A DNA stretch of 64,000 bases from Pollenia angustigena. Taxonomy: Eukaryota; Arthropoda; Insecta; Diptera; Polleniidae. Below are positions 31,040 through 42,883 of this stretch, piece after piece. The notes under the pieces were generated by a model. The model was not told where the DNA came from, searched no databases, and saw only the letters and a list, made by a program, of their open reading frames with translations. The translations under genes were made by a program, and so were the position numbers. Numbering within the stretch: position 1 is the stretch's first letter; each line of letters starts with the position of its first letter. The stretch spans positions 49,570,957-49,634,956 of the forward strand of contig OV884059.1 in assembly GCA_930367215.1 (NCBI GenBank). The letters are read 5' to 3'.

Positions 31040-32470
31040 GCGTTTATGAATTAGACTGTAATTCTTTTATTTCCTTCCACATTTGTTTCTGGTCTTTGAT
31101 TTTGCTTATTTTATTTTTAACAAACTTATTTGTCTCATATTCGAGCTTTGTTTTATACTTATTTCTTATTGTTTTATACTGGTTCCATGCTACACTTGTG
31201 TTCACAGATTTTGCTATACCGTATCTCGCTATTTTATTAAATTGTAGTTCTCTACTAAGCCATTTACAGTCGGGCCTTGATTATTCGTGATGGTCGGGAC
31301 CAGAAGCATTACGGATAATCGATTTTCACGGTTAATCGAATAACAATTTTGATTATACAGTTTTTTTTAATACTTTTATTATTTAACAAGTGAACATTGG
31401 TGTACATACATATTTACAAAAAATTTATTCAAGAAGTTTCTGTACATTTTTAAATTAAATAAGTATGGACATATGTTGTTTGTAATGATGTTTGTCTAAT
31501 ATTTTTCAACTTCCATCACTGATAATAGAGGTAATCACAGTTTATCGAAGCAAACAATTGGAAAACATTGCAAACAAAAAACAATAGACTGATATTTGGA
31601 CATCACCGTTAATCGGGGTCACCGGTTAACCGGATCACGGATAATCGAGGCCCGACTGTATTTAAATTGTTTTTTTCTTCATAAATTTCAGAATTGTGTT
31701 TTCAATGCTGGTATCAATATCGTAAACATTATAATTTACACTATCATTCGTACTATATTTCAGTACACTATTAAGTTCTCTATTAAACGAAATTTCGTTA
31801 TATTTGAATATTTTTATTTCATTTTTGTTTTTCATGGTTTCTATTTTGGATTGTAATATCAATCGCTTCTTGATCTGCTATTTTGTTTGCACTGTTTCTT
31901 ACGGATAAGTTATCATTATTTGTTATTAAATAGTCTATTAATGTTTTTGTACTTTCTGTAATCCTGGTGTACTCTGTAACTATTTGTTTCAGACCATTGT
32001 CATTCAAAGTTACTTGAATTCTAGTTTTAAAAGTTTCATCTTTGCTCCAATCAATGTTAAAATCGCCAACTATAATTATTTCATAACTCGGTTCACAAAT
32101 CACTTCTATTATTTTATCAAATGCATTACAAAATTCTACTTCACTGCAGCTTGGAGATCTATAAACAGCCATAATAACCAAAAGTCCAAAATTTTGACTC
32201 TGCAACCTTTTCACATAACTTGTTCACCTTCCATGTTTTTTTTAAATAAATAATCATCTTCTTCGTTTATATCCTCTGTTAAATGAGTTTTAGATAGTAA
32301 TTTATATTCCGGATTTTTTAAAGCCGCAATTATTTCTATTTGGTTGAAATTGTTCATTAATCCCTGAACATTTGTGCATATACCATTTATATTATTAAAA
32401 TGTGCACAGGAATAGCTTCCCCCACCAACAATACATTTTAGTTTACCAATAGTTAGAATTGGGAATTTAG
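31040..32470 (-). pseudogene. LINE endonuclease fragment, split by a MITE
   Basis: On the minus strand, 32230-32440 reads NVQGLMNNFNQIEI and KTHLTEDINEED. 31819-32214 reads AVYRSPSC and EIIIVGDFNIDWSKD, then TLIDYLITN: the catalytic aspartate and asparagine region of a LINE endonuclease. After the MITE at 31267-31658, 31040-31260 continues as the lysine-rich endonuclease-to-polymerase linker (WNQYKTIRNKYKTKLEYET). The reverse transcriptase is absent. The frame changes and 3' truncation show a dead fragment. The clade is not clear; it is not the Jockey-type family found elsewhere here. Confidence 0.8.
31267..31658. mobile_element. pogo/Tigger-like MITE
   Basis: The ends CAGTCGGGCCTTGATTAT and, in reverse, CAGTCGGGCCTCGATTAT match with one change over 18 bp and remain similar for a further nine. 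TA lies on both sides (31265-31266 and 31659-31660). The start CAGTC with a TA duplication fits the pogo branch of Tc1/mariner. The 392-bp body repeats GGATAATCGA / GGTTAATCGG motifs internally. No transposase is present. Confidence 0.85.
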
Positions 32471-32527
32471 CACATTAAAACTAAATCTTATTAATGAAAT
32501 TTTTGACTCCCAAGAAAACCCTTGATA

Positions 32528-33374
32528 CACAGAGAAAAATTATTTTTCCAATTCAAACAAAAAATTTGTAGAATCAAAATTTTTTTTGGCAATTTGCATA
32601 TTCAAACAATTTATTTGCATTTTGTTTATTGAAAAAACACTGATTTTTTCAAACAAATAATTTAACTGAATCAAACAAAAAGTTTACTCAAATTCATATA
32701 AATTTCAAACAAATAATTTTGCTGAATCAAACAAAAAAGTTTTTGCACAAACAATGACTCGCACACAAGCAAGCACTTTAGGAGAAGATAAAGGCAGAGC
32801 AGAGCGTCCGGCTGGCTTTGATACACATCTTTTTGTTGAAATAATTTTTGAACGAAGTTTTATTTATACACACAATGTTTTTCTTCATCACTCACTGTTG
32901 CTGTATCCTTTCCTTTGCTAAATAAGAGGAAATGTAACCGAAAACGGCAACAGACCGACTCGATATGTTTTTCGTCATCATTCTATTTTTGTATTTGGTG
33001 TATTTAACTAAACAGTTTTAAAAAATTTAATACGAGATTTTGTTTTTCATTCTTTTTTACCAACTAAATTTGTTGTTGTTGTTTAAAAATAGTAAAACTT
33101 CTTTTTTTACCTGCTATTATTTTTGATTTTTTTTTTACTACAAACCTCGTACTTTTTTAAAGCGTCCAAAAACAGACTGTATGTGCTTTTTGTTGTTGTT
33201 CTTATATTTCACATAAAGAAGTGCTGCTTACGATCAAATAAAAAAGACGACAAAATTAAAGAGCGTTAAATATTTCATACAAAATTATGAAAACTTGAAC
33301 CCAATATTGATAAAATCAGTGAAAAACATGTGTAGCGTTTGTTTGAAAACAATTCGGGAATAATTTTTTCTGTG
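32528..33374. mobile_element. TA-flanked TIR element, CACAGA ends
   Basis: CACAGAGAAAAATTATTTTT at the left and, in reverse, CACAGAAAAAATTATTCCCG at the right face each other with TA on both sides. The interior begins with several CAAACAAA/AATTTGTTTGAA-type repeats. The 847-bp body has no open frame. Similar ends occur at 26445 and near 54330, so these are probably one fly MITE family. Confidence 0.6.
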
Positions 33375-33424
33375 TAGTTAAAGGAGAAATTTGATTACCC
33401 TTCAACTTCTATGATTACCAAAGC

Positions 33425-33848
33425 ACCTAAGTCATGAAGTGAAAATAAGCAGGCTAAAGAGTTTGAAACATCAAGGCTACAAGGCTACATCTCCTAACCT
33501 ACGGGGTGAGCGTAAATTACCTATTGAATCCGAAAATTTAGTTCAGAGCTTTTATCTACGGGAAAACAATAGCAGAATGATGCCCGGTATATAAGGTTTT
33601 ATATCTGTTTAATCAGACCATGGGAAAAAAATGCATTTACAAAAACAACTCCTGATGTGCAACATTAATGAACATCTGAACGTTCAAATTGGCGTATCAA
33701 AGTTTATTAATTTAAGGGATTGTCCGTGCATGATTTTTTGCCCTAATCCAATACAGACGTGTAAATCACCGCGTAATGAAAGCTGTAAATTTTGCTCTGG
33801 CTTGAATGTCTGTCATGCTCATGCTTAAAATGCTGAAGGACAGGCAAT
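33425..33848 (+). pseudogene. Left half of a coding relic (SRMMPG family), interrupted by gypsy
   Basis: With frameshifts, the plus strand reads IESENLVQSFYLRENNSRMMPG, then KKMHLQKQLLMCNINEHL and VQIGVSKFINLR, and then a cysteine-rich stretch (CPCMIFCPNP, CKFCSGLNVCHAHA). I recognise the order S-R-x-M-P-G, Q-K-x-L-L-x-C-N and G-x-S-K-F from a widespread group of uncharacterised, probably transposon-derived proteins. The right half lies beyond the gypsy element at 53862. Stops make it non-functional. Confidence 0.5.
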
Positions 33849-34000
33849 TTATTGTAGTATTATTTGATCGTATGAATGCATACCTTTAAAGAGCAGACAT
33901 TAAACGGGTATCTTATTACCCTAAATAGCCGCTTAAAAGGTACTACACCCAGACGCATGGGAAATATTTAGAAACTTTAAATTGAAACAATTTTCTTCGC

Positions 34001-34872
34001 AATACCAATGAATTTTGACATTAATCCCATGAAAAATTGCATTAAGAAGGAACCTATGCAGCGCTTCGTTGGATCAATGAAACCTGTTCCATTAAAAGGA
34101 TTTAATGAAACATTACATTTGATCTATGAATATTATATATTGGATTAATACTTTCAATAAAGTAAAAAAAAATTTTTATTTTTTATGTTTTCTTATTTTA
34201 TTTTTTATTTTTTTTCTGTCTCTGGCGGGATTCGATCGCGCAACCTCGGTGCTGATAGACTAGCTCACTTCCAGCTAGTCTACCGGGGCAGTGTAGTTTT
34301 TGGATAAAAAAACTATGTTTTTTACTTAATAAAGAGCGTAAATATGAGATTAAATTGTCCATAACAACAATAATAACGTTGATTGAAAGTGGATTGAAAG
34401 TTTTTGTTTCATTACTATAATCACATTTTTATTGTCATAATGAAAATTTAAATTTATGACGGAAATTATTGAAATATGGTCCTTTTATAAAAAAATTTTT
34501 TGATTTCATAAATTTAATGGCAAACATGTAACATTAGATGTATGAAATTATTATTATACATTTTTTAATTAACAATTAAACATTTTTTTAAGGAAACTAT
34601 AATTTCGTATTAATTTATGAATATAGTTATGCTTGTATGTTGTTTTTTTATGTTCCCAAAAAAAAAATTTTTGTTTAACTTGGACAAACTTAAGTTTTCA
34701 TATATCCAATGAAAATTTTTAACTTAATTACGAAATCCAATGAAGCGATTTTAACGAAAATACTTCATTATAACTATGAAATTCTATTAAGACAATGAAG
34801 GTTTTCATTTACCCAAGGAAAATTTTTTTATGAAAATGATTCATTAAATATATGAAGCATTTTTCTTTCAGT
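34001..34872. mobile_element. Unclassified insertion in the gypsy 5' LTR
   Basis: LTR homology stops after AAACTTTAAATTGAAA and resumes at CATGCTTTAGTTTAAGTTAT. The inserted DNA is AT-rich, repeats words such as AATGAAA and CATTGGAT, and contains a tRNA-like segment on the minus strand. I did not find matching ends, and about 20 bp of LTR sequence are missing at the junction. Confidence 0.55.
34218..34293 (-). repeat. tRNA-like sequence with A-rich 3' side, SINE relic
   Basis: The minus strand reads CCCCGGTAGACTAGCTGGAA, then a stem-like CTAGTCTATCAGCACCGAGG, then GCGCGATCGAATCCCGCC (B box) and an A-rich tail. Paired CTAGCT/AGCTAG words suggest an anticodon-arm-like fold. It is a tRNA-derived retroposon or pseudogene. 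Confidence 0.5.
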
Positions 34873-35021
34873 GCATGCTTTAGTTTAAGTTATTTACACG
34901 TAAGAATAGGCTAAGAATTATTTTCATAGTTAGTATATAAGTTAGAACAAATTGTGAAAATAAAGAAGAATAAAAACTACACTCGCAATAATAAAACAAA
35001 CATTTTTATTTTAATACTACA

Positions 35022-35036
35022 TGGCGATCCTGCCAG
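35022..35036 (+). promoter_or_regulatory. gypsy primer binding site, tRNA-Arg type
   Basis: TGGCGATCCTGCCAG follows the LTR directly. It is the complement of CTGGCAGGATCGCCA, which I recall as the 3' end of a Drosophila tRNA-Arg. mdg1/412-type elements are known to use tRNA-Arg, which agrees with the protein evidence. Confidence 0.75.
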
Positions 35037-35044
35037 TCCTCTTT

Positions 35045-35317
35045 TAAGGAGTGATAAAAACTTTAAGCACCCTTAAAAAAAGAAGGTGGAGGAGTGCTTG
35101 CTTTAAAAAGCACACAGCAAAACCTAGGGAAGTGCTCAAAAGCACATCTAAATTTTTATTGGATCCTGACGAGATCAGCCAAAAAGATCTCTCAGTTGCG
35201 AAGATCCGCCTGGCCAAAAGGCAATACAATGAAAGAAGGTCCTCAGCCGCTCACCATAGAAAGATTAATGGAGCAACATTCCAAACAAAAAAAATAAAAC
35301 AAAAAAATATAACATAG
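35045..35317 (+). pseudogene. gypsy 5' frame (leader/gag region)
   Basis: An 88-codon frame follows the primer site. It is basic, with KFLLDPDEISQKDLSVAKI and RLAKRQYNERRSSAAHH. It sits where mdg1/412-type elements have a small leader frame or gag start; I cannot assign a domain. Homology to the element ends near 35340, where a hAT-like end begins. Confidence 0.4.
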
Positions 35318-35345
35318 AATTTTTAAAAAGAAGTGCACTCTTAAG

Positions 35346-35812
35346 TAGGCTTGCCATCTTCTCAAATTGCCAAAACGAGACACTCCTAAAAAATCAAAGA
35401 AAAAAAAAAGAAAAACAAATCCGTTTCTGTATAATAAATATTCTGTATTATTTGGAAAATCAACAATAACGCATTAATTCAAATTGTGTAAAATCTAGAC
35501 TTATAAAACATTACCAAAACATAAACGTAAATAAATATAATATGCATATGTAGTTAATAACAATAGTAACATAAAATAGAATTTTAAAAAGTGTAATTAT
35601 TTCAGTACATATTTATTATTTCAGTACATATTTAGTTTTAAATTAATATCTTTTATAAATTTTATCAGCTTTTATTAGTAATAAATTCAACAAACTCAGC
35701 AAATCTTAAGCTAAAATTGAAATGAACCAACAACTTCGCTTTAAATAAAGGAACAAACATCCTAGAACGCGTATTACGCCATTTATTTTTCATGACGCTG
35801 AAAACACGCTCT
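35346..35812 (-). pseudogene. hAT transposase C-terminal dimerisation fragment
   Basis: At 35655-35812 the minus strand encodes YVERVFSVMKNKWRNTRSRM, then KAKLLVHFNFSLRFAEFVEF and a stop: the conserved C-terminal dimerisation region of hAT transposases. The downstream edge TAGGCTTGCCATCTTCTC at 35346 looks like a hAT 3' terminus. The upstream part of the gene is cut off at 35812 by the tandem LINE copies. A candidate 5' terminus of the same element lies at 45791. No 8-bp duplication was found. Confidence 0.7.
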
Positions 35813-35915
35813 ACATAGCGTATTAATCAAATCTTAACCTAAAACGTTATTTTATGTCCTGCCAGTGCCAGACAAAATGTTCTTCATCACGGGTTCTGTT
35901 CACCTATATAGGTGT

Positions 35916-38526
35916 TTATCGCTCATCTAATTGGGTAAGTGCTGCAGTGTCTCTTCTTCTTAAGCGAGTGTGGCCGCCATGATTTAAAATATTTCGAGCT
36001 AGTAGATTTGGGTGTTGTTCAAGCCTTTTTAAATATTTTATTGCATATTTTGTAATCATAGTTTTAACTAATGGCACATCGAGATACTTATGAATGTTTG
36101 AGTTTTTAACATACCAGGGAGCTGCTGTGATTATTCGAAGAAGTTTATTTTGGCGCCTTTGAATTTTGTCGATATTAGAGGCCGAGGCAGTGCCCCATAG
36201 TTGAATACCGTAGCACCAGATAGGCTTTAAGATAGAGTTGTAAAGTAGAAGCTTGCAATCGAGACTAAGGACAGGATTTCTTCCAAAAAGCCAATGAATT
36301 TGAATGGCTTTTAGTTTCATTTGAGTTAGTTTTGCCTCTATATGGCATTTCCACGTTAATCGCCGATCCAGATGTATACCGAGATATTTTACATGCGAAT
36401 GTTGAGGAGTTATTTGATTATTGATTGTAATAGGGGGGCAAGATTCCCGGCGCAAAGTGAATGTTATATGTACGCATTTTTGATCATTGACCATTATCCT
36501 CCATTTTCGTAGCCATATTTCTAGTTGAAATATATGATGCTGTAAGTAACGCGATGCTTCATAATGATTTTCGTGGACGCTTAGAAAAGCTGTATCGTCT
36601 GCAAATGTTGAAGTTTTTGTATAGTTGCTTGTTGGCATGTCCGAAGTATAAATTAAGTATAATAGGGGGCCCAGGATGCTGCCTTGTGGGACTCCAGCGG
36701 CAATGGGCTGAGGTGAACTTAAGAAATTTCCTTCTTTAATAATAAATTGACGACCGACTAAATTACTTTCTAGCAGCTTGTGTGTGTTTGCTAGTAAATT
36801 TTGCTTCAATTTATGTAATAAGCCTTCATGCCAGACTTTATCAAAAGCTTGCGAAACATCGATGAAAAGTGCTGAACAATATTTCTTTTCTTCAAATGCT
36901 TTTCTTATGAGATTTACTATTCGATGAGTCTGTTCGATTGTGCTGTGTTTTCTTCTAAATCAGAACTGATGGTTTGGAATACATCTATTTTCACTTAAAA
37001 TCGGTGTTAATTTTGAAACTAATAATTTCTCAAACAGCTTTGACATATTTGATAATAAGCTAATAGGCCTATAAGACTCAACTTTTGTATGATCTTTACC
37101 TGGCTTTGGTATCATGGTAACGAAGGAAACCTTCCATTTTTGAGGATAGTATTCAAGGCGTAAAATAGCATTAAAAATAAAAAGAATAATTTTCTTTGCT
37201 ATGCGAGGTAGCTCCAAAAGCATTTTATTACTGATCTTATCAATACCAGGTGCCTTCTTAGTGTTTAAGTCACAAATAGCCTTTTCGATTTCTCTTAACT
37301 CAAATCTGAGGGGAATAGCTGCTCTAGCAGCAACAGGTGGTAACTCGACCGCAATATTGTGAAATATATTTGGTGTAAATACGTTTTTCAAGTGACTAAC
37401 AAACAGATTTCCTTTTTCAATATCGTTTCTTGCCCAATTACCATTCAAGTTTCTTAATGGTGGCTTAGATATAACTGGCCTTTTTAGATTTCTAGCTGCA
37501 CGCCATAATGAGAAGTCAGATTGTGGAGTTGCATCAAGTTCCTTCTAGAGAAGCCGTTTTCTGATTCTGCAGTAACTTTCTTAGCTTTTTTGTGCACTCT
37601 TTTAATGAAGTCTTAAGTTGCGGGGATCTGTAAAGTTGCCACTCTCTTCGAACTCTCCTTTTTTCAGTCAAGAGCCGCTCGACATCTGAAAAATATATTT
37701 TAGTATTTTTAATTTTTTTGGGGGTATCGCTGGAATGTTGAACAGCTAGTTTCAAAAAACTGTCAAAATTGTCAATAGAGCGATCTACATAATCCGGTGT
37801 ACTGAGCGGAATATTTTCTGTGCAATGGGTACTGAGAAATTTTTTATATTTTAACCAATTAATTTGCGTAGCTGTCGCCGCTATGTAACCAGTCGGAGGT
37901 ACAATTCTATTGGGGTTCATTATAGTAACAATTGTAGGTGTGTGGTCGGAAGATAATTCTAGGGAGGCTTCAACATGAATCGTTTCTATGGGAATGTTTT
38001 TAACCACGCCGAAATCGATGACATCTGGTATTTTTTGATGATCAGTGGGCCAATATGTTGGTTGTCCGCTCGCTACCACATTTAAATCCATTTTAGAAAT
38101 TGTGTTAAATAGAACACGACCCTTTAGCGTTATAAGTCGCGACCCCCAGAAGGTATGTTTAGCGTTATAATCGCCAGCGGCTAGGAAACAAGGTCCTAAT
38201 GATTTAAAATATTTATAACGATGAAATTACTAGGTTTCTATTTAATTCCTCAACGCAAATGTTCGTTGCTTGGAGATAATCTTCACGATGATCACACATT
38301 AGGTAGTGTTTGACTCGGGTTTTTATTAAAATGGCAGAACCTCCACAAGCTCATATATAGGTATCATATAGTAATAACCATTTATTTTAAACGTATTTCT
38401 TGAGGTCAAATGAGTTTCAGAAATCATCATGACATCAATTTGTTTATTTTTAAGAAAGTATTCTAATTCATTTTTATGTTGGCGGATGCCGTTTGCGTTC
38501 CAGAAACAAATTTTTAAACAGTTCAT
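35916..38526 (-). pseudogene. Jockey-type ORF2 (endonuclease-reverse transcriptase), copy A
   Basis: It begins MNCLKICFWNANGIRQHKNE (endonuclease) at 38526, loses frame near 38326, resumes at 37534-38091 (LSSDHTP catalytic region), then at 36960-37448 (KKAPGIDKIS, reverse transcriptase start) and, after a stop in NHQF, at 35916-36809 with GVPQGSILGPLLYLIYTSDM, the catalytic block STFADDTAFLS and VKYLGIHLDRRLTW. Between 36810 and 36959 the AFDKVWHEGLL block is present. At least four interruptions make it dead. Confidence 0.85.
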
Positions 38527-38607
38527 GGTTTGTTAAGTACAGCTTGCAATAACATCGATTGCATTCTAAGCATTTTCTGCATCATATTACCCATTGTGTT
38601 CGTAAAA

Positions 38608-40021
38608 TTATTTACTGTTTGCACTAATGTTTCCATGGTTTTTTCTAAAACGACTTAAATTAGAAACCGGAGTTTCATCATTACTTGGCGAGGCACCTTG
38701 CATTGGCTGATGGTTTGATTTTAGGACGTTAGCGTAAGAGGTTCTGTTATTACTAGGCTCGGGGGCTTGAATTGCATTTGTGTTTACTTGATTTGCAACC
38801 TGCATTTGAGGGGTATTTTTTTTCGGTCCAACCGTCTGCTTGACGATATTATATACAGGGCATCCTCTATAATTCGCAGTGTGATTACCGCCACAGTTGC
38901 TACATTTTTTTACGTTGGGGTCGGTTTTAGACTTATCGCAAGAAACTGTACCGTGTAGTCTACCACATACTACGCGGACAGGGGGTAAGTAGCAGTATGC
39001 CTTGGTATGGCCAAATTCTTGGCAGTTTAAGCACTGAACAGGTCCATTTTTTTTGTGCGGCTTTTCTATAGTTATTCTTCTGTAGAGAATATATTTTAAA
39101 TTGTAAATAGGATGTGTTTCGTTTTTTTTAAGTTTTACGTCGCCGGGTTCAAACTCCACTTGAAAAAGTGGTTGGGGAATTTTTTTCTCTATTTTTAATT
39201 TTTACTACATGTTTTACCTTGAAGCCTTTTTCTTCTAGGAATGTTTAACCTCTTCTGGGTCCACACATGAGTCAATACCCTTAATCACTACCTGAAGACC
39301 TTTACTGCTTTTCAGTTGGTAGGTATAAAAGTTTTTTTTTAAGTGTTTCAAAGATGTTTACTATTTTGCGAAAATCATTCTCATGATTGACTTGTATTTT
39401 TGTCTCGTTAATACTTCCAAACGAATTTTCACCTATCACCGATATCAAACTCTTTATGAGCTCATTTGAATTTTGCTCCCTAAGATATATCGGGTGAGGC
39501 TTGGATGGTTTAATGACGTTTGGTGCTTCAGAGGATTCATCCTCCAGAATTGCAAAACGATTTTGAGTATTTATTTTATCAAAAGATGGTACTTTTGAGG
39601 CCGAAGCAACTGCTGCAGAGGTAGGGCTGCTTCCCCGTTTAAGCACTGTTATGTACTTGTCCATACCAACTTGTACTGTAGGCTTTTGACAACTTTTTAC
39701 AGGGGGATTTTCCATTGCATTTGTGTTTGAGTTCATGGTATCATTTCCCACTAAATTTGTTTTTGACGTCACGGCAATACTTGCTGGCCTGGCAACACTT
39801 GTCACCAAATCTAGTTGTAGTTTTTTTAATGAGTCACTATCCACTGTTTTTGTAAACACCGAGGGTGATAGGGAACTTGTTCGAGTAATTGGCTTAGCCG
39901 TTAAATAGTTTATATTGTTATGTTTTGTTTTATTTATTTCTGCATTATTTTCATTTGCATTAACTAAAACGTAAACGTTTCTTTCATTTTGTCTTAGTGT
40001 TGTTTCACTGTTCGTACTCAT
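38608..40021 (-). pseudogene. Jockey-type ORF1 (Gag-like), copy A
   Basis: Two frames: 39302-40021 (serine/threonine-rich N-terminus) and 38608-39159 (CLNCQEFGHTKAYC, a damaged second knuckle where RVVCGRLHGTVSC has lost its first cysteine, and CSNCGGNHTANYRGC). A frameshift near 39190-39300 separates them. An extra A near 38654, absent from copy B, also shifts the C-terminal end. Confidence 0.8.
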
Positions 40022-40272
40022 GCAAAGAGTTGTTTTTGTTTTTCACCGTTTTGCTTTGCTCTTAATATTTTTATTATTTATTGTATTTTACAACAACAAC
40101 AAAAATAAGAAATTTAAACAATGAAAATATATTGCACTTATAATAAACAAATTTGGACTTTTTTGGACTACATAGCGTATTAATCAAATCTTAACCTAAA
40201 ACGTTATTTTATGTCCTGCCAGTGCCAGACAAAATTTTCTTCATCACGGGTTCTGTTCACCTATATAGGTGT

Positions 40273-42883
40273 TTATCGCTCATCTAATTGGGTAAGTGCT
40301 GCAGTGTCTCTTCTTCTTAAGCGAGTGTGGCCGCCATGATTTAAAATATTTCGAGCTAGTAGATTTGGGTGTTGTTCAAGCCTTTTTAAATATTTTATTG
40401 CATATTTTGTAATCATAGTTTTAACTAATGGCACATCGAGATACTTATGAATGTTTGAGTTTTTAACATACCAGGGAGCTGCTGTGATTATTCGAAGAAG
40501 TTTATTTTGGCGCCTTTGAATTTTGTCGATATTAGAGGCCGAGGCAAAGCCCCATAGTTGAATACCGTAGCACCAGATAGGCTTTAAGATAGAGTTGTAA
40601 AGTAGAAGCTTGCAATCGAGACTAAGGACAGGATTTCTTCCAAAAAGCCAATGAATTTGAATGGCTTTTAGTTTCATTTGAGTTAGTTTTGCCTCTATAT
40701 GGCATTTCCACGTTAATCGCCGATCCAGATGTATACCGAGATATTTTACATGCGAATGTTGAGGAGTTATTTGATTATTGATTGTAATAGGGGGGCAAGA
40801 TTCCCGGCGCAAAGTGAATGTTATATGTACGCATTTTTGATCATTGACCATTATCCTCCATTTTCGTAGCCATATTTCTAGTTGAAATATATGATGCTGT
40901 AAGTAACGCGATGCTTCATAATGATTTTCGTGGACGCTTAGAAAAGCTGTATCGTCTGCAAATGTTGAAGTTTTTGTATAGTTGCTTGTTGGCATGTCCG
41001 AAGTATAAATTAAGTATAATAGGGGGCCCAGGATGCTGCCTTGTGGGACTCCAGCGGCAATGGGCTGAGGTGAACTTAAGAAATTTCCTTCTTTAATAAT
41101 AAATTGACGACCGACTTAATTACTTTCTAGCAGCTTGTGTGTGTTTGCTAGTAAATTTTGCTTCAATTTATGTAATAAGCCTTCATGCCAGACTTTATCA
41201 AAAGCTTGCGAAACATCGATGAAAAGTGCTGAACAATATTTCTTTTCTTCAAATGCTTTTCTTATGAGATTTACTATTCGATGAGTCTGTTCGATTGTGC
41301 TGTGTTTTCTTCTAAATCAGAACTGATGGTTTGGAATACATCTATTTTCACTTAAAATCGGTGTTAATTTTGAAACTAATAATTTCTCAAACAGCTTTGA
41401 CATATTTGATAATAAGCTAATAGGCCTATAAGACTCAACTTTTGTATGATCTTTACCTGGCTTTGGTATCATGGTAACGAAGGAAACCTTCCATTTTTGA
41501 GGATAGTATTCAAGGCGTAAAATAGCATTAAAAATAAAAAGAATAATTTTCTTTGCTATGCGAGGTAGCTCCAAAAGCATTTTATTACTGATCTTATCAA
41601 TACCAGGTGCCTTCTTAGTGTTTAAGTCACAAATAGCCTTTTCGATTTCTCTTAACTCAAATCTGAGGGGAATAGCTGCTCTAGCAGCAACAGGTGGTAA
41701 CTCGACCGCAATATTGTGAAATATATTTGGTGTAAATACGTTTTTCAAGTGACTAACAAACAGATTTCCTTTTTCAATATCGTTTCTTGCCCAATTACCA
41801 TTCAAGTTTCTTAATGGTGGCTTAGATATAACTGGCCTTTTTAGATTTCTAGCTGCACGCCATAATGAGAAGTCAGATTGTGGAGTTGCATCAAGTTCCT
41901 TCTAGAGAAGCCGTTTTCTGATTCTGCAGTAACTTTCTTAGCTTTTTTGTGCACTCTTTTAATGAAGTCTTAAGTTGCGGGGATCTGTAAATTTGCCACT
42001 CTCTTCGAACTCTCCTTTTTTCAGTCAAGAGCCGCTCGACATCTGAAAAATATATTTTAGTATTTTTAATTTTTTTGGGGGTATCGCTGGAATGTTGAAC
42101 AGCTAGTTTCAAAAAACTGTCAAAATTGTCAATAGAGCGATCTACATAATCCGGTGTACTGAGCGGAATATTTTCTGTGCAATGGGTACTGAGAAATTTT
42201 TTATATTTTAACCAATTAATTTGCGTAGCTGTCACCGCTATGTAACCAGTCGGAGGTACAATTCTATTGGGGTTCATTATAGTAACAATTGTAGGTGTGT
42301 GGTCGGAAGATAATTCTAGGGAGGCTTCAACATGAATCGTTTCTATGGGAATGTTTTTAACCACGCCGAAATCGATGACATCTGGTATTTTTTGATGATC
42401 AGTGGGCCAATATGTTGGTTGTCCGCTCGCTACCACATTTAAATCCATTTAAGAAATTGTGTTAAATAAAACACGACCCTTTAGCGTTATAAGTCGCGAC
42501 CCCCAGAAGGTATGTTTAGCGTTATAATCGCCAGCGGCTAGGAAACAAGGTCCTAATGATTTAAAATATTTATAACGATGAAATTACTAGGTTTCTATTT
42601 AATTCCTCAACGCAAATGTTCGTTGCTTGGAGATAATCTTCACGATGATCACACATTAGGTAGTGTTTGACTCGGGTTTTTATTAAAATGGCAGAACCTC
42701 CACAAGCTCATATATAGGTATCATATAGTAATAACCATTTATTTTAAACGTATTTCTTGAGGTCAAATGAGTTTCAGAAATCATCATGACATCAATTTGT
42801 TTATTTTTAAGAAAGTATTCTAATTCATTTTTATGTTGGCGGATGCCGTTTGCGTTCCAGAAACAAATTTTTAAACAGTTCAT
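40273..42883 (-). pseudogene. Jockey-type ORF2, copy B
   Basis: Same domains and same breaks as copy A: endonuclease start at 42883, frame resumed at 41891-42448, polymerase start at 41317-41805 with the same stop after NHQF, and the ADD catalytic block in 40273-40995. One extra change (GACTTAATTAC against GACTAAATTAC near 41117) adds a stop not found in copy A. Confidence 0.85.

Larger units (their letters stand above)
33853..35021 (+). mobile_element. gypsy 5' LTR carrying an insertion
   Basis: It starts TGTAGTATTATTTGATCG and ends TTTTAATACTACA, matching the 3' LTR at 53497-53857. Compared with that copy it lacks about 32 bp near 33885 and has gained roughly 870 bp at about 34001-34872. 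The intact LTR would be about 360 bp. Confidence 0.9.
35811..40167 (-). mobile_element. Second Jockey-type LINE family, tandem copy A
   Basis: A 4,357-bp unit on the minus strand, repeated head-to-tail at 40168-44517 with about ten visible differences. It carries ORF1 and ORF2 remains. It has no poly(A) tail at its 3' edge; both units end in AATACGCTATGTAG on the minus strand, which overlaps the hAT coding sequence at 35812. Both copies share the same frameshifts and stops, so the pair arose by DNA duplication of an already dead element. Confidence 0.85.
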